From: Aquamicrobium aerolatum DSM 21857
Lineage (GTDB): Bacteria > Pseudomonadota > Alphaproteobacteria > Rhizobiales > Rhizobiaceae
DNA: 64,000 nucleotides
Reading direction: 5' to 3'
NCBI RefSeq assembly: GCF_900113935.1
Contig: NZ_FORF01000005.1
Coordinates: forward strand, 1 to 64,000
In this document: positions 8,560 through 18,764 of the stretch, piece by piece
Position numbering within the stretch: the first letter of the stretch is position 1
How the letters are laid out: each line of letters opens with the position of its first letter
Notes under the pieces: model-generated
Database searches by the model: none
Told to the model about the DNA's origin: nothing
The model's input: the letters and a program-made list of their open reading frames with translations, nothing else
Position numbers and translations under genes: made by a program

Positions 8560-8651
8560 GCATGGCTCCGGGAACCGGTTTCACGACAAGACATACGCGA
8601 ATACAACAACTTAAAGCGTGTAGAGCGAATCAGAAGATCGCGACACGCTTT
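8560..8651. repeat. Intergenic hairpin repeat between lexA and comEC
   Basis: A 9-bp inverted repeat AAAGCGTGT (8613-8621) and ACACGCTTT (8643-8651) ends at the comEC stop. The sequence ACTTAAAGCGTGTAGAGCGA and the matching GATCGCGACACGCTTTA resemble an intergenic repeat that I recognise from many rhizobial genomes. It can also serve as a two-way terminator for the converging lexA and comEC transcripts. The genome-wide repeat claim is from memory and unverified. Confidence 0.5.
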
Positions 8652-11052
8652 AGTTCAGGCTGGCCATGTCCGACGGAATGATCGGATCGGAGGGTAATGA
8701 GGCCCGCGACGATCGCCGCCAAGGCGCCAGTCCGCGAGCTTCCCGCGAGAACTCCCTATGCGCATGCCATACACGATATGGTTCGCTGATCGAATATCGC
8801 AGCTCGATTCCTGTTTTTCCAGAACGTTCGGGAAGATGAGGCCAAGATGCGGTCTGCCTGAAACGGATTTCCGCACTCCCTCGCCGTGCCAGATCACGCT
8901 TTGTGATGACAACAACAGAATCGGCGCATGGGTTGACTGCAGTTGCATCGTCGACGATCAAAACATGCGCGAAAGCACAAGCGGAAGCTGCGATCCTATC
9001 ATCTTGCGCATGAGCCACGATCTGATCGGCCGCGCGGGCAATGCAAAGTCCCTCATTGCACGTGAACCCGTCATTGGATGCCGGCAATGTCGCGTCGGCA
9101 CGCGGCCTCAAAACCGTCGTTGAGCTGACCGCTCTTTGCCAATTATCAATTACGAAAGATTGTGGCCTCGCGCGATTGACCGCCAGCCTGCCATCCAGCT
9201 GGCGTACCGCAACGAGACGGCCATCTTCTGAAATCAGAACGTCGGGCAAGTCTTGAGAAAGCAGCAAAACTGAGCCCAGAACAAGCGCCGGCACACAGAA
9301 CCACCGCACGGCACTGCTGGACATGGTTAGCAACGCCAACGCAGCAGTGAGAACCAGCACAGAAGCGAGAGAAATTGCACCGGTAGAATCATAGACGGAG
9401 CGTTCGGCAGTCCAGAATGCGACGCTGTTCATGGCCGATATGCCCAGTCCCATGAGCTGAAGCGGAAGTCCATCAAGCCCAAAAGGCATCAGCATGGATG
9501 CGAGTACCGCCATCGGCATGACGATGACCGAGACAAATGGCATCGCAGCGAGATTTGCAACAAGACCCAGCGGCGACACCTGCTGGAAATGCCATGCGGT
9601 GAACAACGCGGTCGCCGATCCGGCGATGATGGAGGTTATCGAAAGGCCAGCGGCATATCGGACCAATGTCTTGCAAAATTCGACTAGCGGGCCGCGCCGC
9701 ACTTTTGCGCGGCGAACCTGTCCGGCGCGCCGCTCCCTGAATGCGCCATAGGCAGCAACCAGTGCCGCAGTTGCGGCAAACGACATCTGGAAGCTCGGGC
9801 CGACCACCTCATGTGGCGCGATCAACAGCAGGATGATCGCAGAAATTGCCAGATTGCGCATCGTCAGAGCCGAACGATCAAACAGAACCGCGACCAGCAT
9901 CACTGCCAACATGATGAAACTGCGCTGCGCCGCGATGTCGGCACCAGAAATGAACAGATAGAAACCTGTCGCCAGCAACGCGGCAAAAGCAGCAAATTTC
10001 TTGGCCGGACGACGCATGGAAAACGACGGCGAAAGCGCACAGGCGGCACGGACGGTAAGCATGATCGTTCCGCCGACGAGGGCCATGTGAAGTCCGGAAA
10101 TCGAGATGACGTGATAGATACCGCTGATCCGCAGCGCTTCGTTTATCTCTTCGGGTATGCCCGCTCTGATGCCGGTGATCAGAGCAGCAGCAATTGCGCC
10201 TTCGGGGCCGCCTATCGTCTCTGAAATGTGCTGCGCCATGCGCAAACGCCAATCTTCGATCTGCGCGCCGAGCCTTTGGCGAACGGTGGGAAGAGTACCG
10301 TCTTTCACCAAGCTCACTTTTGACATGAAGAAGCCATTTGCGCCAATTCCGTCAAAAAAGCTTTTGAACGCAAAGTCATAGCTTTGCGGGCGCAGTGGAC
10401 CTGAAGGAGGCATCAAGCGAACCACGCCCTGAACGAGATCGCCAGGCCGCACATCCTCAGCGAGATTGCGGACACTGGCGCGAATTCGTTTCGGCACGTG
10501 CCGCAATTCAGGTCTTCTGGTTGCCAGAACATCAAGCGTCAGCCGTACCCGTCCCGACGACTGATGCTCAAGCGTGATCACTCTCCCGGTCAAGGTTGTG
10601 GTGATTTCCGAACCAAGCATCGCGGTATCAATGCGCCAAGTTTGCACCTTGGCTGCAAGCGCGCCAACAAAAATGACCAGAATATAGACCAGAATGGCGC
10701 GCCAGGACTGGTGCGCCGACAGAAGGAGCACCATCGCCGCAGAGATCAGGCACGCCGCCAGCAACCAGAGCAGCCCCGGTTCCCAGGGAGCGGCGAAGTA
10801 GCTGATGGAGCCGACCGCGAGAAAGACAGGGATGAACAGAAACCCGTTCCCATATGCGCGATCACGCTGAACCGCGCGCTGCAATGCCTCGAATATTGCT
10901 CGAAGAAACAATGTCAGGCGATGTATAGACAACCAGGACATGTCGCCGCTGTCGGCGCGAACATCGTAGACGCAAGGCTGGGCGCAGGGCACAGATTGGG
11001 TAACAGCAAACTGCTGGCGCTCATTTTCGGCGTGTTCATTCGCCACGCTCAT
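8650..11052 (-). CDS. comEC: ComEC/Rec2-family DNA uptake channel
   Basis: An 800-residue polytopic inner-membrane protein of the ComEC/Rec2 family, the channel that moves single-stranded DNA into the cytoplasm. After about 65 soluble residues come membrane segments (~70-140), an OB-fold-like DUF4131 domain (~150-270), then the Competence core with the signature HVISISGLHMALVGG and many membrane segments up to about residue 580. The last ~190 residues form a soluble tail without a recognisable metallo-beta-lactamase HxHxDH motif. Fully canonical ComEC proteins carry such a nuclease-like domain; many alphaproteobacterial ones are degenerate here. It is divergent from gltX with a 115-base gap. 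dprA (52266) is the other competence-related gene in the window. Confidence 0.88.
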   Translation of the reverse strand: MSVANEHAENERQQFAVTQSVPCAQPCVYDVRADSGDMSWLSIHRLTLFLRAIFEALQRAVQRDRAYGNGFLFIPVFLAVGSISYFAAPWEPGLLWLLAACLISAAMVLLLSAHQSWRAILVYILVIFVGALAAKVQTWRIDTAMLGSEITTTLTGRVITLEHQSSGRVRLTLDVLATRRPELRHVPKRIRASVRNLAEDVRPGDLVQGVVRLMPPSGPLRPQSYDFAFKSFFDGIGANGFFMSKVSLVKDGTLPTVRQRLGAQIEDWRLRMAQHISETIGGPEGAIAAALITGIRAGIPEEINEALRISGIYHVISISGLHMALVGGTIMLTVRAACALSPSFSMRRPAKKFAAFAALLATGFYLFISGADIAAQRSFIMLAVMLVAVLFDRSALTMRNLAISAIILLLIAPHEVVGPSFQMSFAATAALVAAYGAFRERRAGQVRRAKVRRGPLVEFCKTLVRYAAGLSITSIIAGSATALFTAWHFQQVSPLGLVANLAAMPFVSVIVMPMAVLASMLMPFGLDGLPLQLMGLGISAMNSVAFWTAERSVYDSTGAISLASVLVLTAALALLTMSSSAVRWFCVPALVLGSVLLLSQDLPDVLISEDGRLVAVRQLDGRLAVNRARPQSFVIDNWQRAVSSTTVLRPRADATLPASNDGFTCNEGLCIARAADQIVAHAQDDRIAASACAFAHVLIVDDATAVNPCADSVVVITKRDLARRGSAEIRFRQTASWPHLPERSGKTGIELRYSISEPYRVWHAHREFSREARGLAPWRRSSRASLPSDPIIPSDMASLN

Positions 11053-11167
11053 GCCGCGTCCCCTGCCCCGGTAACCGCTTGCACGTCCAAGTCTCTATGC
11101 TACATGAACCTCATGAAAAGGCTATCGGGTCGCTCCGGCCCTCTGCCCCCGATTTCAAGGAAATGAG

Positions 11168-12592
11168 ATGTCCGAAAAGGTCGTAACCCGTTTCGCACCG
11201 TCGCCCACTGGCTACCTGCATATCGGTGGCGCACGCACGGCTCTGTTCAACTGGCTCTATTCGCAACATACCGGCGGCAAGATGCTGCTTCGCATTGAGG
11301 ATACCGACCGCGAGCGCTCAACCGAGGCGGCAACAGTTGCGATTCTCGAAGGCCTCAAATGGATGGGCCTGCAATGGGACGGCGAACCCGTCTCCCAGTT
11401 TGAACGCGCACCACGACATCGCGAAGTTGCAGAGCAATTGGTGGCTGCCGGCAAGGCTTATCGCTGCTATGCAACCCCGCAGGAACTTGATGAAATGCGC
11501 GAACTGGCACGGGCAGAAGGCCGGCCGCCGCGCTATGACGGACGCTGGCGCGATCGTGACCCGTCAGAGGCCCCTGAGGGCGTGAAGCCGGCGATTCGTA
11601 TTAAGGCACCACAGGTTGGCGAAACGCTGGTGCGCGACCGCGTGCAGGGCGACGTGCGTTTTCCGAACAAGGATCTCGACGATTTCATCATTCTGCGCTC
11701 GGACGGCAACCCGACCTACATGCATGCGGTGGTTGTCGATGACCACGACATGGGCGTCACCCACATCATCCGTGGTGACGATCACCTGACCAACGCCGCA
11801 CGTCAGACGATCATCTACGAAGCGATGGGCTGGGACGTCCCGGTGATGGCTCACATCCCGCTGATCCACGGTGCAGATGGCGCAAAGCTCTCGAAGCGCC
11901 ACGGCGCGCTCGGCGTCGAAGCCTACCGCGCGATGGGTTATCTGCCTGAAGCGCTGCGCAACTACCTCGCACGTCTCGGCTGGAGCCACGGCGATGACGA
12001 GGTGATGAGCACCGAGGACATGATCGGCTGGTTCGAGATCGAAGACGTCAACAAGGGCGCGGCCCGCTTCGACTATGCCAAGCTGGAAGCTCTCAACGGC
12101 GTTCACATGCGCAAGATGGACGACGAGGCGTTGCTCGAGCAGTTTCTCGCCACCCTGCCCTATATTGAGGCTCGCGGCGCGATTCCGCTGGAGCCGAATG
12201 ACGCGCAGAAAGCAATGCTGTTGGCTGCATTGCCTGGCCTGAAGGAACGCGCAAAGACGCTGGTCGAACTGGCAGACAGCGCGCAATATCTGTTCGCGAC
12301 CCGACCGGTGGCCCTTGACGAAAAGGCCGCACAGATCCTGGACGCCGACGCCCGCGCCACGATCGCCGGCCTTCTGCCTGAATTTGAGGCGCTGACCGAG
12401 TGGACCGCGCAGTCGACCGAGGCTGTGGTCCGCGCCTATGCGGAGAAGACCGGGCTCAAGCTTGGCAAGATCGCTCAACCGCTGCGTGCCGCAAGCACCG
12501 GCCGCGCCACCTCACCGGGCGTCTTTGATGTACTTGCCGTCCTCGGACGTGAAGAAAGCCTAGGCCGTCTGCGCGATCAGGCGTCGAGCTAA
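11168..12592 (+). CDS. gltX: Glutamate--tRNA ligase
   Basis: A 474-residue class I aminoacyl-tRNA synthetase that charges tRNA-Glu (and, in organisms with GatCAB, also tRNA-Gln, later amidated). The HIGH motif is in [16 protein letters not shown] (residues 11-26) and the KMSKS equivalent KLSKR is at 240-244. The C-terminal anticodon-binding helical domain follows. Length is typical. gatC and gatA in this window (44553-44840, 43000-44481) fit the indirect Gln-tRNA route. Start ATG 11168 behind AAGGAAATGAG. It is followed by a strong 14-bp inverted repeat. Confidence 0.96.
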   Translation: MSEKVVTRFAPSPTGYLHIGGARTALFNWLYSQHTGGKMLLRIEDTDRERSTEAATVAILEGLKWMGLQWDGEPVSQFERAPRHREVAEQLVAAGKAYRCYATPQELDEMRELARAEGRPPRYDGRWRDRDPSEAPEGVKPAIRIKAPQVGETLVRDRVQGDVRFPNKDLDDFIILRSDGNPTYMHAVVVDDHDMGVTHIIRGDDHLTNAARQTIIYEAMGWDVPVMAHIPLIHGADGAKLSKRHGALGVEAYRAMGYLPEALRNYLARLGWSHGDDEVMSTEDMIGWFEIEDVNKGAARFDYAKLEALNGVHMRKMDDEALLEQFLATLPYIEARGAIPLEPNDAQKAMLLAALPGLKERAKTLVELADSAQYLFATRPVALDEKAAQILDADARATIAGLLPEFEALTEWTAQSTEAVVRAYAEKTGLKLGKIAQPLRAASTGRATSPGVFDVLAVLGREESLGRLRDQASS

Positions 12593-12606
12593 CACCAAGC
12601 AGCCAA

Positions 12607-12640
12607 TTTGGGTTCCGGGCCGGAAAGCCCGGAACCCAAA
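12607..12640. terminator. Long hairpin after gltX
   Basis: A perfect 14-bp inverted repeat (TTTGGGTTCCGGGC, 12607-12620, with its complement 12627-12640) and a 6-base loop starts 14 bases after the gltX stop. It lacks a following T-run on the + strand. It is likely a terminator or RNA 3'-end stabiliser. Confidence 0.6.
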
Positions 12641-12905
12641 GGAAAGAAGCGGTCCGTGAGAGATAATCGTGCTTCATTCCAGAGTGTCGGCAGACTCACC
12701 AAAAGGCCGGCATAACTTTGAAGTCTATATATCGACTGTCTAATCGATTAGCCTCACACGCAGTTTGCATTGCAGCAAAGCCAGTGCGTAAACGCTTGGC
12801 AGCAACTCCCAAATGCGTTAGCAAGAGCGCGCAATCGGGCTTGGTTGTCATACATAATTGCTGATCGGCTGCGAGGCGGGGCAACTTATTTGAGAGGTAT
12901 TTCTG
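12641..12905. promoter_or_regulatory. gltA upstream region
   Basis: This 265-base gene-free stretch must hold the gltA promoter. It is AT-richer than its surroundings, has a dyad ATCGA-N8-TCGAT near 12728-12745 and a clear ribosome site GAGAGG about 9 bases before ATG 12906. I could not assign a -35/-10 pair with confidence. Confidence 0.35.
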
Positions 12906-14195
12906 ATGAGCGAATCGACTGCCAAACTTGAACTGAACGGCAAGTCCACCGAGTTCAAGGTTCGCCAAGGTTCGGTTGGGCCAGACGTCATCGACATCAG
13001 CGCGCTCTACAAAGACACGGGTACGTTCACCTACGATCCCGGCTTCACCTCGACCGCCAGCTGCGAATCGCAGATCACCTATATCGATGGCGACGCCGGC
13101 GTCCTGCTTCACCGCGGATACCCGATCGACCAGCTCGCTGAGAACGGCGACTTTCTTGAGACCTGCTACCTGCTGCTTTACGGCGAACTGCCGACGAAGG
13201 CGCAGAAGGACGATTTCGACGAACGCGTTACGCGTCACACGATGGTGCATGAGCAGCTGTCGCGGTTCTTTACCGGCTTCCGTCGCGATGCGCATCCGAT
13301 GGCCGTCATGTGCGGTGTCGTTGGCGCCCTCTCGGCATTCTACCACGACTCGACGGACATCTCCGATCCGCACCACCGCATGGTTGCGTCGATCCGCCTG
13401 ATCGCGAAGATGCCGACGATTGCCGCAATGGCTTACAAATACCATATCGGCCAGCCGTTCATGTACCCGAAGAACGAGCTGTCCTTCGCGGCCAATTTCC
13501 TGCACATGTGCTTCGCGGTTCCCTGCGAGGATTACAAGGTGAACCCGGTGCTGGCCCGCGCGATGGAGCGCATCTTCATCCTGCACGCCGACCATGAGCA
13601 GAACGCGTCGACCTCGACCGTCCGCCTCGCCGGCTCCTCGGGCGCCAACCCGTTCGCATGTATCGCAGCCGGCATCGCCTGCCTGTGGGGCCCCGCTCAT
13701 GGCGGCGCGAACGAAGCTGCACTCAACATGCTCGCCGAAATCGGCTCGGTTGACCGCATCCCGGAATACATCGCCAAGGCGAAGGACAAGAATGATCCGT
13801 TCCGCCTGATGGGCTTTGGCCACCGCGTCTACAAGAACTACGATCCGCGCGCGAAGATCATGCAGAAGACCACGCATGAAGTGCTGGGCGAACTGGGCAT
13901 CAAGGATGACCCGCTGCTGGACGTCGCCATGGAGCTCGAGAAAATCGCCCTCACCGACGAATATTTCATCGAGAAGAAGCTGTACCCGAACATCGACTTC
14001 TACTCGGGCATCACGCTGAAGGCGCTCGGATTCCCAACCACCATGTTCACTGTGCTGTTCGCACTCGCCCGCACTGTCGGCTGGGTCGCACAGTGGAAGG
14101 AAATGATCGAGGATCCGAGCCAGAAGATCGGCCGTCCGCGTCAGCTCTACACGGGCTATGCCGAGCGCGACTACGTTCCTATGGCCAAGCGCTAA
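12906..14195 (+). CDS. gltA: Citrate synthase, type II
   Basis: A 429-residue citrate synthase of the hexameric, NADH-sensitive type II class found in Gram-negative bacteria. It condenses oxaloacetate and acetyl-CoA at the entry of the TCA cycle. Catalytic residues are in place: His265 in [10 protein letters not shown], His306 in [13 protein letters not shown] and Asp364 in NIDFYSG. The N-terminal all-beta segment typical of type II (residues 1-55) is present. It has its own promoter region and a strong terminator at 14212. Long open frames on the opposite strand in this gene are shadows. Confidence 0.97.
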   Translation: MSESTAKLELNGKSTEFKVRQGSVGPDVIDISALYKDTGTFTYDPGFTSTASCESQITYIDGDAGVLLHRGYPIDQLAENGDFLETCYLLLYGELPTKAQKDDFDERVTRHTMVHEQLSRFFTGFRRDAHPMAVMCGVVGALSAFYHDSTDISDPHHRMVASIRLIAKMPTIAAMAYKYHIGQPFMYPKNELSFAANFLHMCFAVPCEDYKVNPVLARAMERIFILHADHEQNASTSTVRLAGSSGANPFACIAAGIACLWGPAHGGANEAALNMLAEIGSVDRIPEYIAKAKDKNDPFRLMGFGHRVYKNYDPRAKIMQKTTHEVLGELGIKDDPLLDVAMELEKIALTDEYFIEKKLYPNIDFYSGITLKALGFPTTMFTVLFALARTVGWVAQWKEMIEDPSQKIGRPRQLYTGYAERDYVPMAKR

Positions 14196-14211
14196 GAACG
14201 GAGACAATAAG

Positions 14212-14240
14212 AAAAAGGACGCCTCAGGGCGTCCTTTTTT
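14212..14240. terminator. Bidirectional terminator between gltA and lpxB
   Basis: Stem GGACGCC/GGCGTCC (14217-14223, 14228-14234) with a TCAG loop, flanked by AAAAA on the left and TTTTTT on the right. It can end both the rightward gltA and the leftward lpxB transcripts, whose stops are 17-18 bases from the structure. Confidence 0.9.
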
Positions 14241-14256
14241 GTTTCACAGCGATCAA

Positions 14257-15420
14257 TCAGGTCCGCGACGCGATTTCAGCAAGGACCGCTTCGGCAGCGA
14301 GTTCACCCGGAGGGCGCGATGTCTGCATGTGCGACGCGACTTGGGAAAAGCCGGTGAGTTGCGAAGCGCGGAGGTCCGTGTCTCCCATCAACTGTTCGAG
14401 CATGCGCGCAATGTGCGCCGGCCGCACCAGATCATCGAAATACTCGCTGACGACGGGCCAATCGGCAATCAGGTTAGGAAGCGCCGCGGACCACACGGTC
14501 ACCATTCGGCGCATCAAAGGCCCTATCAGCGGATCGGTCTTGTAGCAGGAGATTGTCGGAACCCGACTCAGTGCCAGTTCCAGCAATACTGTGCCTGACG
14601 CGGCGAGAGCAGCATCAGCCTCTGCGAATGCGCGCCACTTTTCAGATGGTTCATGCACAATCGTCGGCTTGATTGGCCAGTCCACGGTGGCGGCATCTAC
14701 CAGCGGCGCGACGTGGGGCACTGTCGGGATCGTGATATCGAATTCGTTGCCTCGCTCGGCCAGGATATTCACTGCATCCCGGAACGGATCGAGCAAGCGC
14801 TTCACCTCGCTACGTCGCGATCCGGGCAGCACGAGAAGGCTTCGGCGGCGCGAACGCACATGCGCCCGCTCCAGCTGGTGCGCTACGGCAGCTGCGACAT
14901 TTTCATCTGCCGAAAGCCGATGGCCGACATAGGTACCAGTCGGCCCATCGAGCTTTTCAAGCGCACCCGGCTCGAATGGCAGCACGCAGAGAATCCGATC
15001 CACATATGGACGCATGGCCGGGGCGCGACCTGGACGCCAGGCCCACACGCTCGGGCAAACATAATGGATAATCGGAATGGCGGGATCAGCGGCCCTCACC
15101 TTCTTGGCGACACGCAAGCTGAAATCCGGGCTATCAATGGTGATCAGGCAGTCGGGGTTGGCCCGTACCACTGCGTCAGCCGTCTGGCCGATACGCTTCA
15201 CCAATCGGGGCAGATCCTTGAGGATCGCTGTCACGCCCATCAAGGCAATGTCCGAACTGTTGAACAGAGAGGTCAGACCCAATGCTTCAAGGTGCCGCCC
15301 GCCCACACCAACAATCTCGATTTCGCGCCCGGTCAATCTGGCAAGAGCAGCGACGAGATCGGCACCAAGAAGATCACCCGACTCTTCCCCAGCGACGATG
15401 GCGACGCGCAGCGGTGTCAT
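14257..15420 (-). CDS. lpxB: Lipid-A-disaccharide synthase
   Basis: A 387-residue GT-B glycosyltransferase (family GT19). It joins UDP-2,3-diacylglucosamine and lipid X to form the beta-1,6 disaccharide of lipid A at the inner membrane. Family marks are AGEESGDLLGADLVAAL at the N-terminus, the YVCPSVWAWRPGR stretch near residue 120, and LLVLPGSRRSEVKRLL followed by ALAASGTVLLELAL, the nucleotide-sugar site. It is the last gene of the leftward lipid A run and overlaps lpxI, its functional partner that makes lipid X, by 4 bases. Confidence 0.96.
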   Translation of the reverse strand: MTPLRVAIVAGEESGDLLGADLVAALARLTGREIEIVGVGGRHLEALGLTSLFNSSDIALMGVTAILKDLPRLVKRIGQTADAVVRANPDCLITIDSPDFSLRVAKKVRAADPAIPIIHYVCPSVWAWRPGRAPAMRPYVDRILCVLPFEPGALEKLDGPTGTYVGHRLSADENVAAAVAHQLERAHVRSRRRSLLVLPGSRRSEVKRLLDPFRDAVNILAERGNEFDITIPTVPHVAPLVDAATVDWPIKPTIVHEPSEKWRAFAEADAALAASGTVLLELALSRVPTISCYKTDPLIGPLMRRMVTVWSAALPNLIADWPVVSEYFDDLVRPAHIARMLEQLMGDTDLRASQLTGFSQVASHMQTSRPPGELAAEAVLAEIASRT

Positions 15421-16310
15421 TTTGCGCCACCGTCGGACGGCAAACCGATGATGAAGATGCCAAGCTGATCAGCACGAGCGATGGTCTCTTCAAAGTCGAG
15501 GATGAACGACCGACCCGGGTCAACGCCAATACCAACCAACCCGGCAGCATGGGCTTGCGTGACCGTCTCTGGTCCGATGGCGGGAAGATCGGTGCGCAGT
15601 TCCTGCTGCGGCTTGCAGCGCTTCACAAGCACGCCCCGCATCTTTCCGACAATTCGACCGTGGCTACGAAGATCGACTGTGCGTTCGAGCAATCCGTCAG
15701 TACCCTCGATGCCCTCCAAGGCAATGACGCGACCGCCAACGGAAATCGCGCCCTGGCCGATATCCAGCTCTCCGATTGCGATGGCTGCATCTGAGGCGGC
15801 CATCAGATCGCATTCGTCCTGGGCAGTCGGCCGGGCGACCGTCATCACACCGACAGGCGCGAGCATATCAGGGACTATTTCGTGCGACCCGACCACCGTG
15901 ATGCCGTTCGACTCCATGATCTCAACGACACCACGCAACAAACCATCATCGCCACGCGTGATCGCGGCTGCCACACGCGGGATGAGTTTAAGAGTGGAGA
16001 CCGCCCAGCGAATGGATCGCAGACGCGGGCGGCGCATGATGCTGCCGGCCATCACCAGACGCTTGACGCCTGCGCTCTTGAGGCGCGGAACGAGCAGGCC
16101 GAACTCTTCGAGCTTCATGACCACGCAGTCGGCGCCTGCAAACGCGGCGTGGTCCTGCGCCTCCCCTTCGACAATGACGACGAACGGAACCACACCAGTT
16201 TTGAGAAGGGTCTGCACCACCGCTGGCGCGAGCGCACCACCGCCTGCTATGACGCCGATGCGACCGCTCGGCGTATTCGATGAAACCGGCAGTGATTCAC
16301 TCGGTTTCAT
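15417..16310 (-). CDS. lpxI: UDP-2,3-diacylglucosamine diphosphatase LpxI
   Basis: A protein of about 297 residues of the LpxI (DUF1009) family. It cleaves UDP-2,3-diacylglucosamine to lipid X and UMP and replaces LpxH in alphaproteobacteria. The N-terminal domain begins IGVIAGGGALAPAVV. The C-terminal catalytic domain includes TVARPTAQDECDLMAASDAA and ends GVDPGRSFILDFEETIARADQLGIFIIGL. Position between lpxA and lpxB fits. ATG 16310 is chosen over an in-frame GTG at 16325; both overlap the end of lpxA (16297), so translation is coupled. Confidence 0.93.
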   Translation of the reverse strand: MKPSESLPVSSNTPSGRIGVIAGGGALAPAVVQTLLKTGVVPFVVIVEGEAQDHAAFAGADCVVMKLEEFGLLVPRLKSAGVKRLVMAGSIMRRPRLRSIRWAVSTLKLIPRVAAAITRGDDGLLRGVVEIMESNGITVVGSHEIVPDMLAPVGVMTVARPTAQDECDLMAASDAAIAIGELDIGQGAISVGGRVIALEGIEGTDGLLERTVDLRSHGRIVGKMRGVLVKRCKPQQELRTDLPAIGPETVTQAHAAGLVGIGVDPGRSFILDFEETIARADQLGIFIIGLPSDGGAK

Positions 16311-17115
16311 CGCCTGCCGAGCCACCTGCCGGGACGATGAGAGGGCGCTTGCCCGCGCTCGTCAGGAAGTCGATGATTTCTGTCGCTGGGATATTGTCCG
16401 AAAAATCCGCCCGCGAAGCCTCCGCGTTGGCGACGATCGAACCACCTGACTCGAAAATGCGCCGGTAGGCCTCACGCAACGTTTGCAGATCACTACGCGT
16501 CATGCCGGCACGCTTGAGCCCGACAATGTTGAACCCACGCAATCTTGCGCGATTACCGGTCACCATACCGTAGGGAATCAAATCACCTGTAACGCCGGTC
16601 ATTCCACCGACAAAGGCGCGGTGACCAATACGTGTAGACTGATGCACCGCAGAACCGCCGCCAATGATGACGTGGTCGCCGATCTCGCAATGACCAGCCA
16701 GCAGCGCACCATTGGTCATCGTGACATTGTTGCCGACGATGCAGTCATGGCCGACATGCGAATAGGCAAGGAAAAAGCAATTGTCGCCGACCCGGGTTTC
16801 CTGACGACCATAGTCTGTACCCGAATTCATCGACACGCCCTCACGGATCGTGCAATTCGAGCCGATGATGAGACGCGAGGGGCCATCCTTGTGCTTCAGA
16901 TCCTGTGGCGGACCGCCGAGAGCGGCGTAAGGATAAACCTTGGTTCCAGCGCCGATTGTCGTCTCGCCAGAAATCGACACATGGGCGACAAGCTGCACAC
17001 CCTCGCCCAGCACAACCTTGGACCCGACATGGCAAAACGGCCCGATCTGAACGCCGGCGCCAATCTGGGCGCCATCCTCGACCACGGACGACGGATGAAT
17101 CAATGGTTCAGCCAT
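16297..17115 (-). CDS. lpxA: UDP-N-acetylglucosamine acyltransferase
   Basis: A 272-residue left-handed beta-helix acyltransferase made of hexapeptide repeats (I/V-G-x4 repeats from residue 4 to about 190) with an alpha-helical C-terminus. It adds the 3-O-hydroxyacyl chain to UDP-GlcNAc, the first step of lipid A synthesis, as a cytoplasmic trimer. The catalytic His lies in YSHVGHDCIVGNN (about residue 121). It follows fabZ by 3 bases and overlaps lpxI, the usual alphaproteobacterial order. Confidence 0.96.
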   Translation of the reverse strand: MAEPLIHPSSVVEDGAQIGAGVQIGPFCHVGSKVVLGEGVQLVAHVSISGETTIGAGTKVYPYAALGGPPQDLKHKDGPSRLIIGSNCTIREGVSMNSGTDYGRQETRVGDNCFFLAYSHVGHDCIVGNNVTMTNGALLAGHCEIGDHVIIGGGSAVHQSTRIGHRAFVGGMTGVTGDLIPYGMVTGNRARLRGFNIVGLKRAGMTRSDLQTLREAYRRIFESGGSIVANAEASRADFSDNIPATEIIDFLTSAGKRPLIVPAGGSAGDETE

Positions 17116-17118
17116 AAG

Positions 17119-17589
17119 CTACTCAGCTGGCTTTGGTGACATCATCGCGGAAATTTCGGCTTCCGCAGCCTTGGCGCCATCGACATACGCCTCACAGGCA
17201 AAACGCCAGATGTTGCCACGCTGCTTGAGCTTGCGGACATGTATCTTGAGTTGGTCACCTGGAACCACCGGACGGCGGAACTTTGCACCATCGACGGTCA
17301 TGAAGTAGACCAGCGAAGGGGTGTCCTCGCCCGTCGAACGGATGCAGATTGCCCCAGCTGTCTGGGCCATTGCCTCAACGATCAACACACCCGGCATGAC
17401 TGGGTGGGATGGAAAATGACCCTGGAAATGCGGCTCGTTGACCGTGACGTTCTTGATGCCCACCGCAGAATTGTCGCCGTCGATCTCGACAATGCGATCA
17501 ACCAGCAAAAACGGATAGCGATGCGGCAGAAGATGCATGATCTTCTGGATGTCGAGGGTTTCGAGCGTTGACGGCGCGCTTTCAGCCAT
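17119..17589 (-). CDS. fabZ: (3R)-hydroxyacyl-ACP dehydratase FabZ
   Basis: A 156-residue hot-dog-fold dehydratase of fatty acid synthesis. It competes with LpxA and LpxD for hydroxyacyl-ACP, so its place among them is meaningful. His58 (PHFQGHFP) and Glu72 (VLIVEAMAQ) are the catalytic pair. The start at 17589 gives the family-like N-terminus ([18 protein letters not shown]) and overlaps the lpxD end by 8 bases; the frame is open 18 codons further upstream but those belong to lpxD. Confidence 0.95.
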   Translation of the reverse strand: MAESAPSTLETLDIQKIMHLLPHRYPFLLVDRIVEIDGDNSAVGIKNVTVNEPHFQGHFPSHPVMPGVLIVEAMAQTAGAICIRSTGEDTPSLVYFMTVDGAKFRRPVVPGDQLKIHVRKLKQRGNIWRFACEAYVDGAKAAEAEISAMMSPKPAE

Positions 17590-18643
17590 TCGATTTTTCC
17601 TTCTTCTCTGTCTTGCTGCGAACGAACGCGCGCAGGATTGCAAACTCCCGCATTGCGTCCTTCAATGGTTGCGCAGGAAAACCACCCCAACGCGCACCCG
17701 CAGGAATATCATTCATCACGCCACTGCCGGCAGCGACCTGCGCGCCATCCCCGACGGACAGATGGTCGGCAAGCCCGGCACGGCCACCGAGCATTACCCC
17801 GTCGCCAAGCGTCACCGAGCCGGACAGGCCACAATGACCTGCGATGATACAGGCGCGCCCCATCTTCACGTTGTGAGCAATCTGCACCAGATTATCGATC
17901 TTGCAGCCTTCTCCGATAACGGTATCCCCGAGCGCACCGCGATCGACGGTCGTGTTCGCGCCGATTTCGACATCGTCCTGAATGATCACGCGGCCGATCT
18001 GCGGAACTTTTTCCGGCCCTTTGCGACCCGGAACATAGCCGAACCCGTCCTGACCAACGCGAACGCCAGTGTGGAGAATCACGCGGTTGCCGATCAGCGC
18101 GTTGACGACCGTCGCGCCTGCGCCGACATAGCAATCGCGCCCAATGCGCGTGGATGGGCCAACAACGACGTTTGGCGCGATGATGGTGCCGCTGCCAATC
18201 TCTGCATTTGCGCCAATGATCGCACCCGGCTCGATGACCGCGCCGTCTTCGATATTCGCGCTTGCATGTACATGGGCGAGCGGTGAAACCCCGGTCTCAC
18301 CAGTCAGGGGCTCGGGACGGGTAGCAGTCGGAAACAGCATACGGCCAATCGTGGCGAAATCGGCATGCGGACGAGGCGAAACCAGAACCGCGATCCCATC
18401 AGGTACGGATGCGGCCAACTCTTCAGAGCAAAGCACCACCGACGCCCGCACTGCCGCCAGTCGAGATGCGTTGCGCTTGCCTTCGGCAAACACGAGAGCA
18501 CCCTCGCCCCCGGTTTCGATGGATGCGAGCGTATGGATTTCCAGGGAGCCCAACTGCACGGTGCGCAACTCTGCGCCTGTCAGCGTTGCCACCTCGTCGG
18601 CGGTAAAACGGCGCGACGGATGAAAAAATACCGGATCGGTCAT
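17582..18643 (-). CDS. lpxD: UDP-3-O-(3-hydroxyacyl)glucosamine N-acyltransferase
   Basis: A 353-residue protein with an N-terminal uridine-binding domain (1-100), a hexapeptide-repeat beta-helix (about 110-310) and a C-terminal helix. It adds the second hydroxyacyl chain to lipid A precursor. The active-site His lies in [23 protein letters not shown]. It lies 146 bases after bamA and overlaps fabZ by 8 bases. The final residues are Lys/Glu rich ([10 protein letters not shown]). Confidence 0.95.
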   Translation of the reverse strand: MTDPVFFHPSRRFTADEVATLTGAELRTVQLGSLEIHTLASIETGGEGALVFAEGKRNASRLAAVRASVVLCSEELAASVPDGIAVLVSPRPHADFATIGRMLFPTATRPEPLTGETGVSPLAHVHASANIEDGAVIEPGAIIGANAEIGSGTIIAPNVVVGPSTRIGRDCYVGAGATVVNALIGNRVILHTGVRVGQDGFGYVPGRKGPEKVPQIGRVIIQDDVEIGANTTVDRGALGDTVIGEGCKIDNLVQIAHNVKMGRACIIAGHCGLSGSVTLGDGVMLGGRAGLADHLSVGDGAQVAAGSGVMNDIPAGARWGGFPAQPLKDAMREFAILRAFVRSKTEKKEKSNG

Positions 18644-18764
18644 TCGAGCCTTCTCTTCCGGACACCGGGAAACTGAAAGCCATTTCCCAGATGGACCGAC
18701 GAACCGTCAAGCCAAATCAACAGCTTCAGACGGCTCGTTGCCCGAACATCACAGCATAAAGCAA

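Noticed and set aside
12696-14207. 503-codon open frame antisense to gltA
   Set aside because: Long but a shadow of a highly biased, GC-rich gene; the + strand encodes an unmistakable citrate synthase, and the antisense product has no family look.
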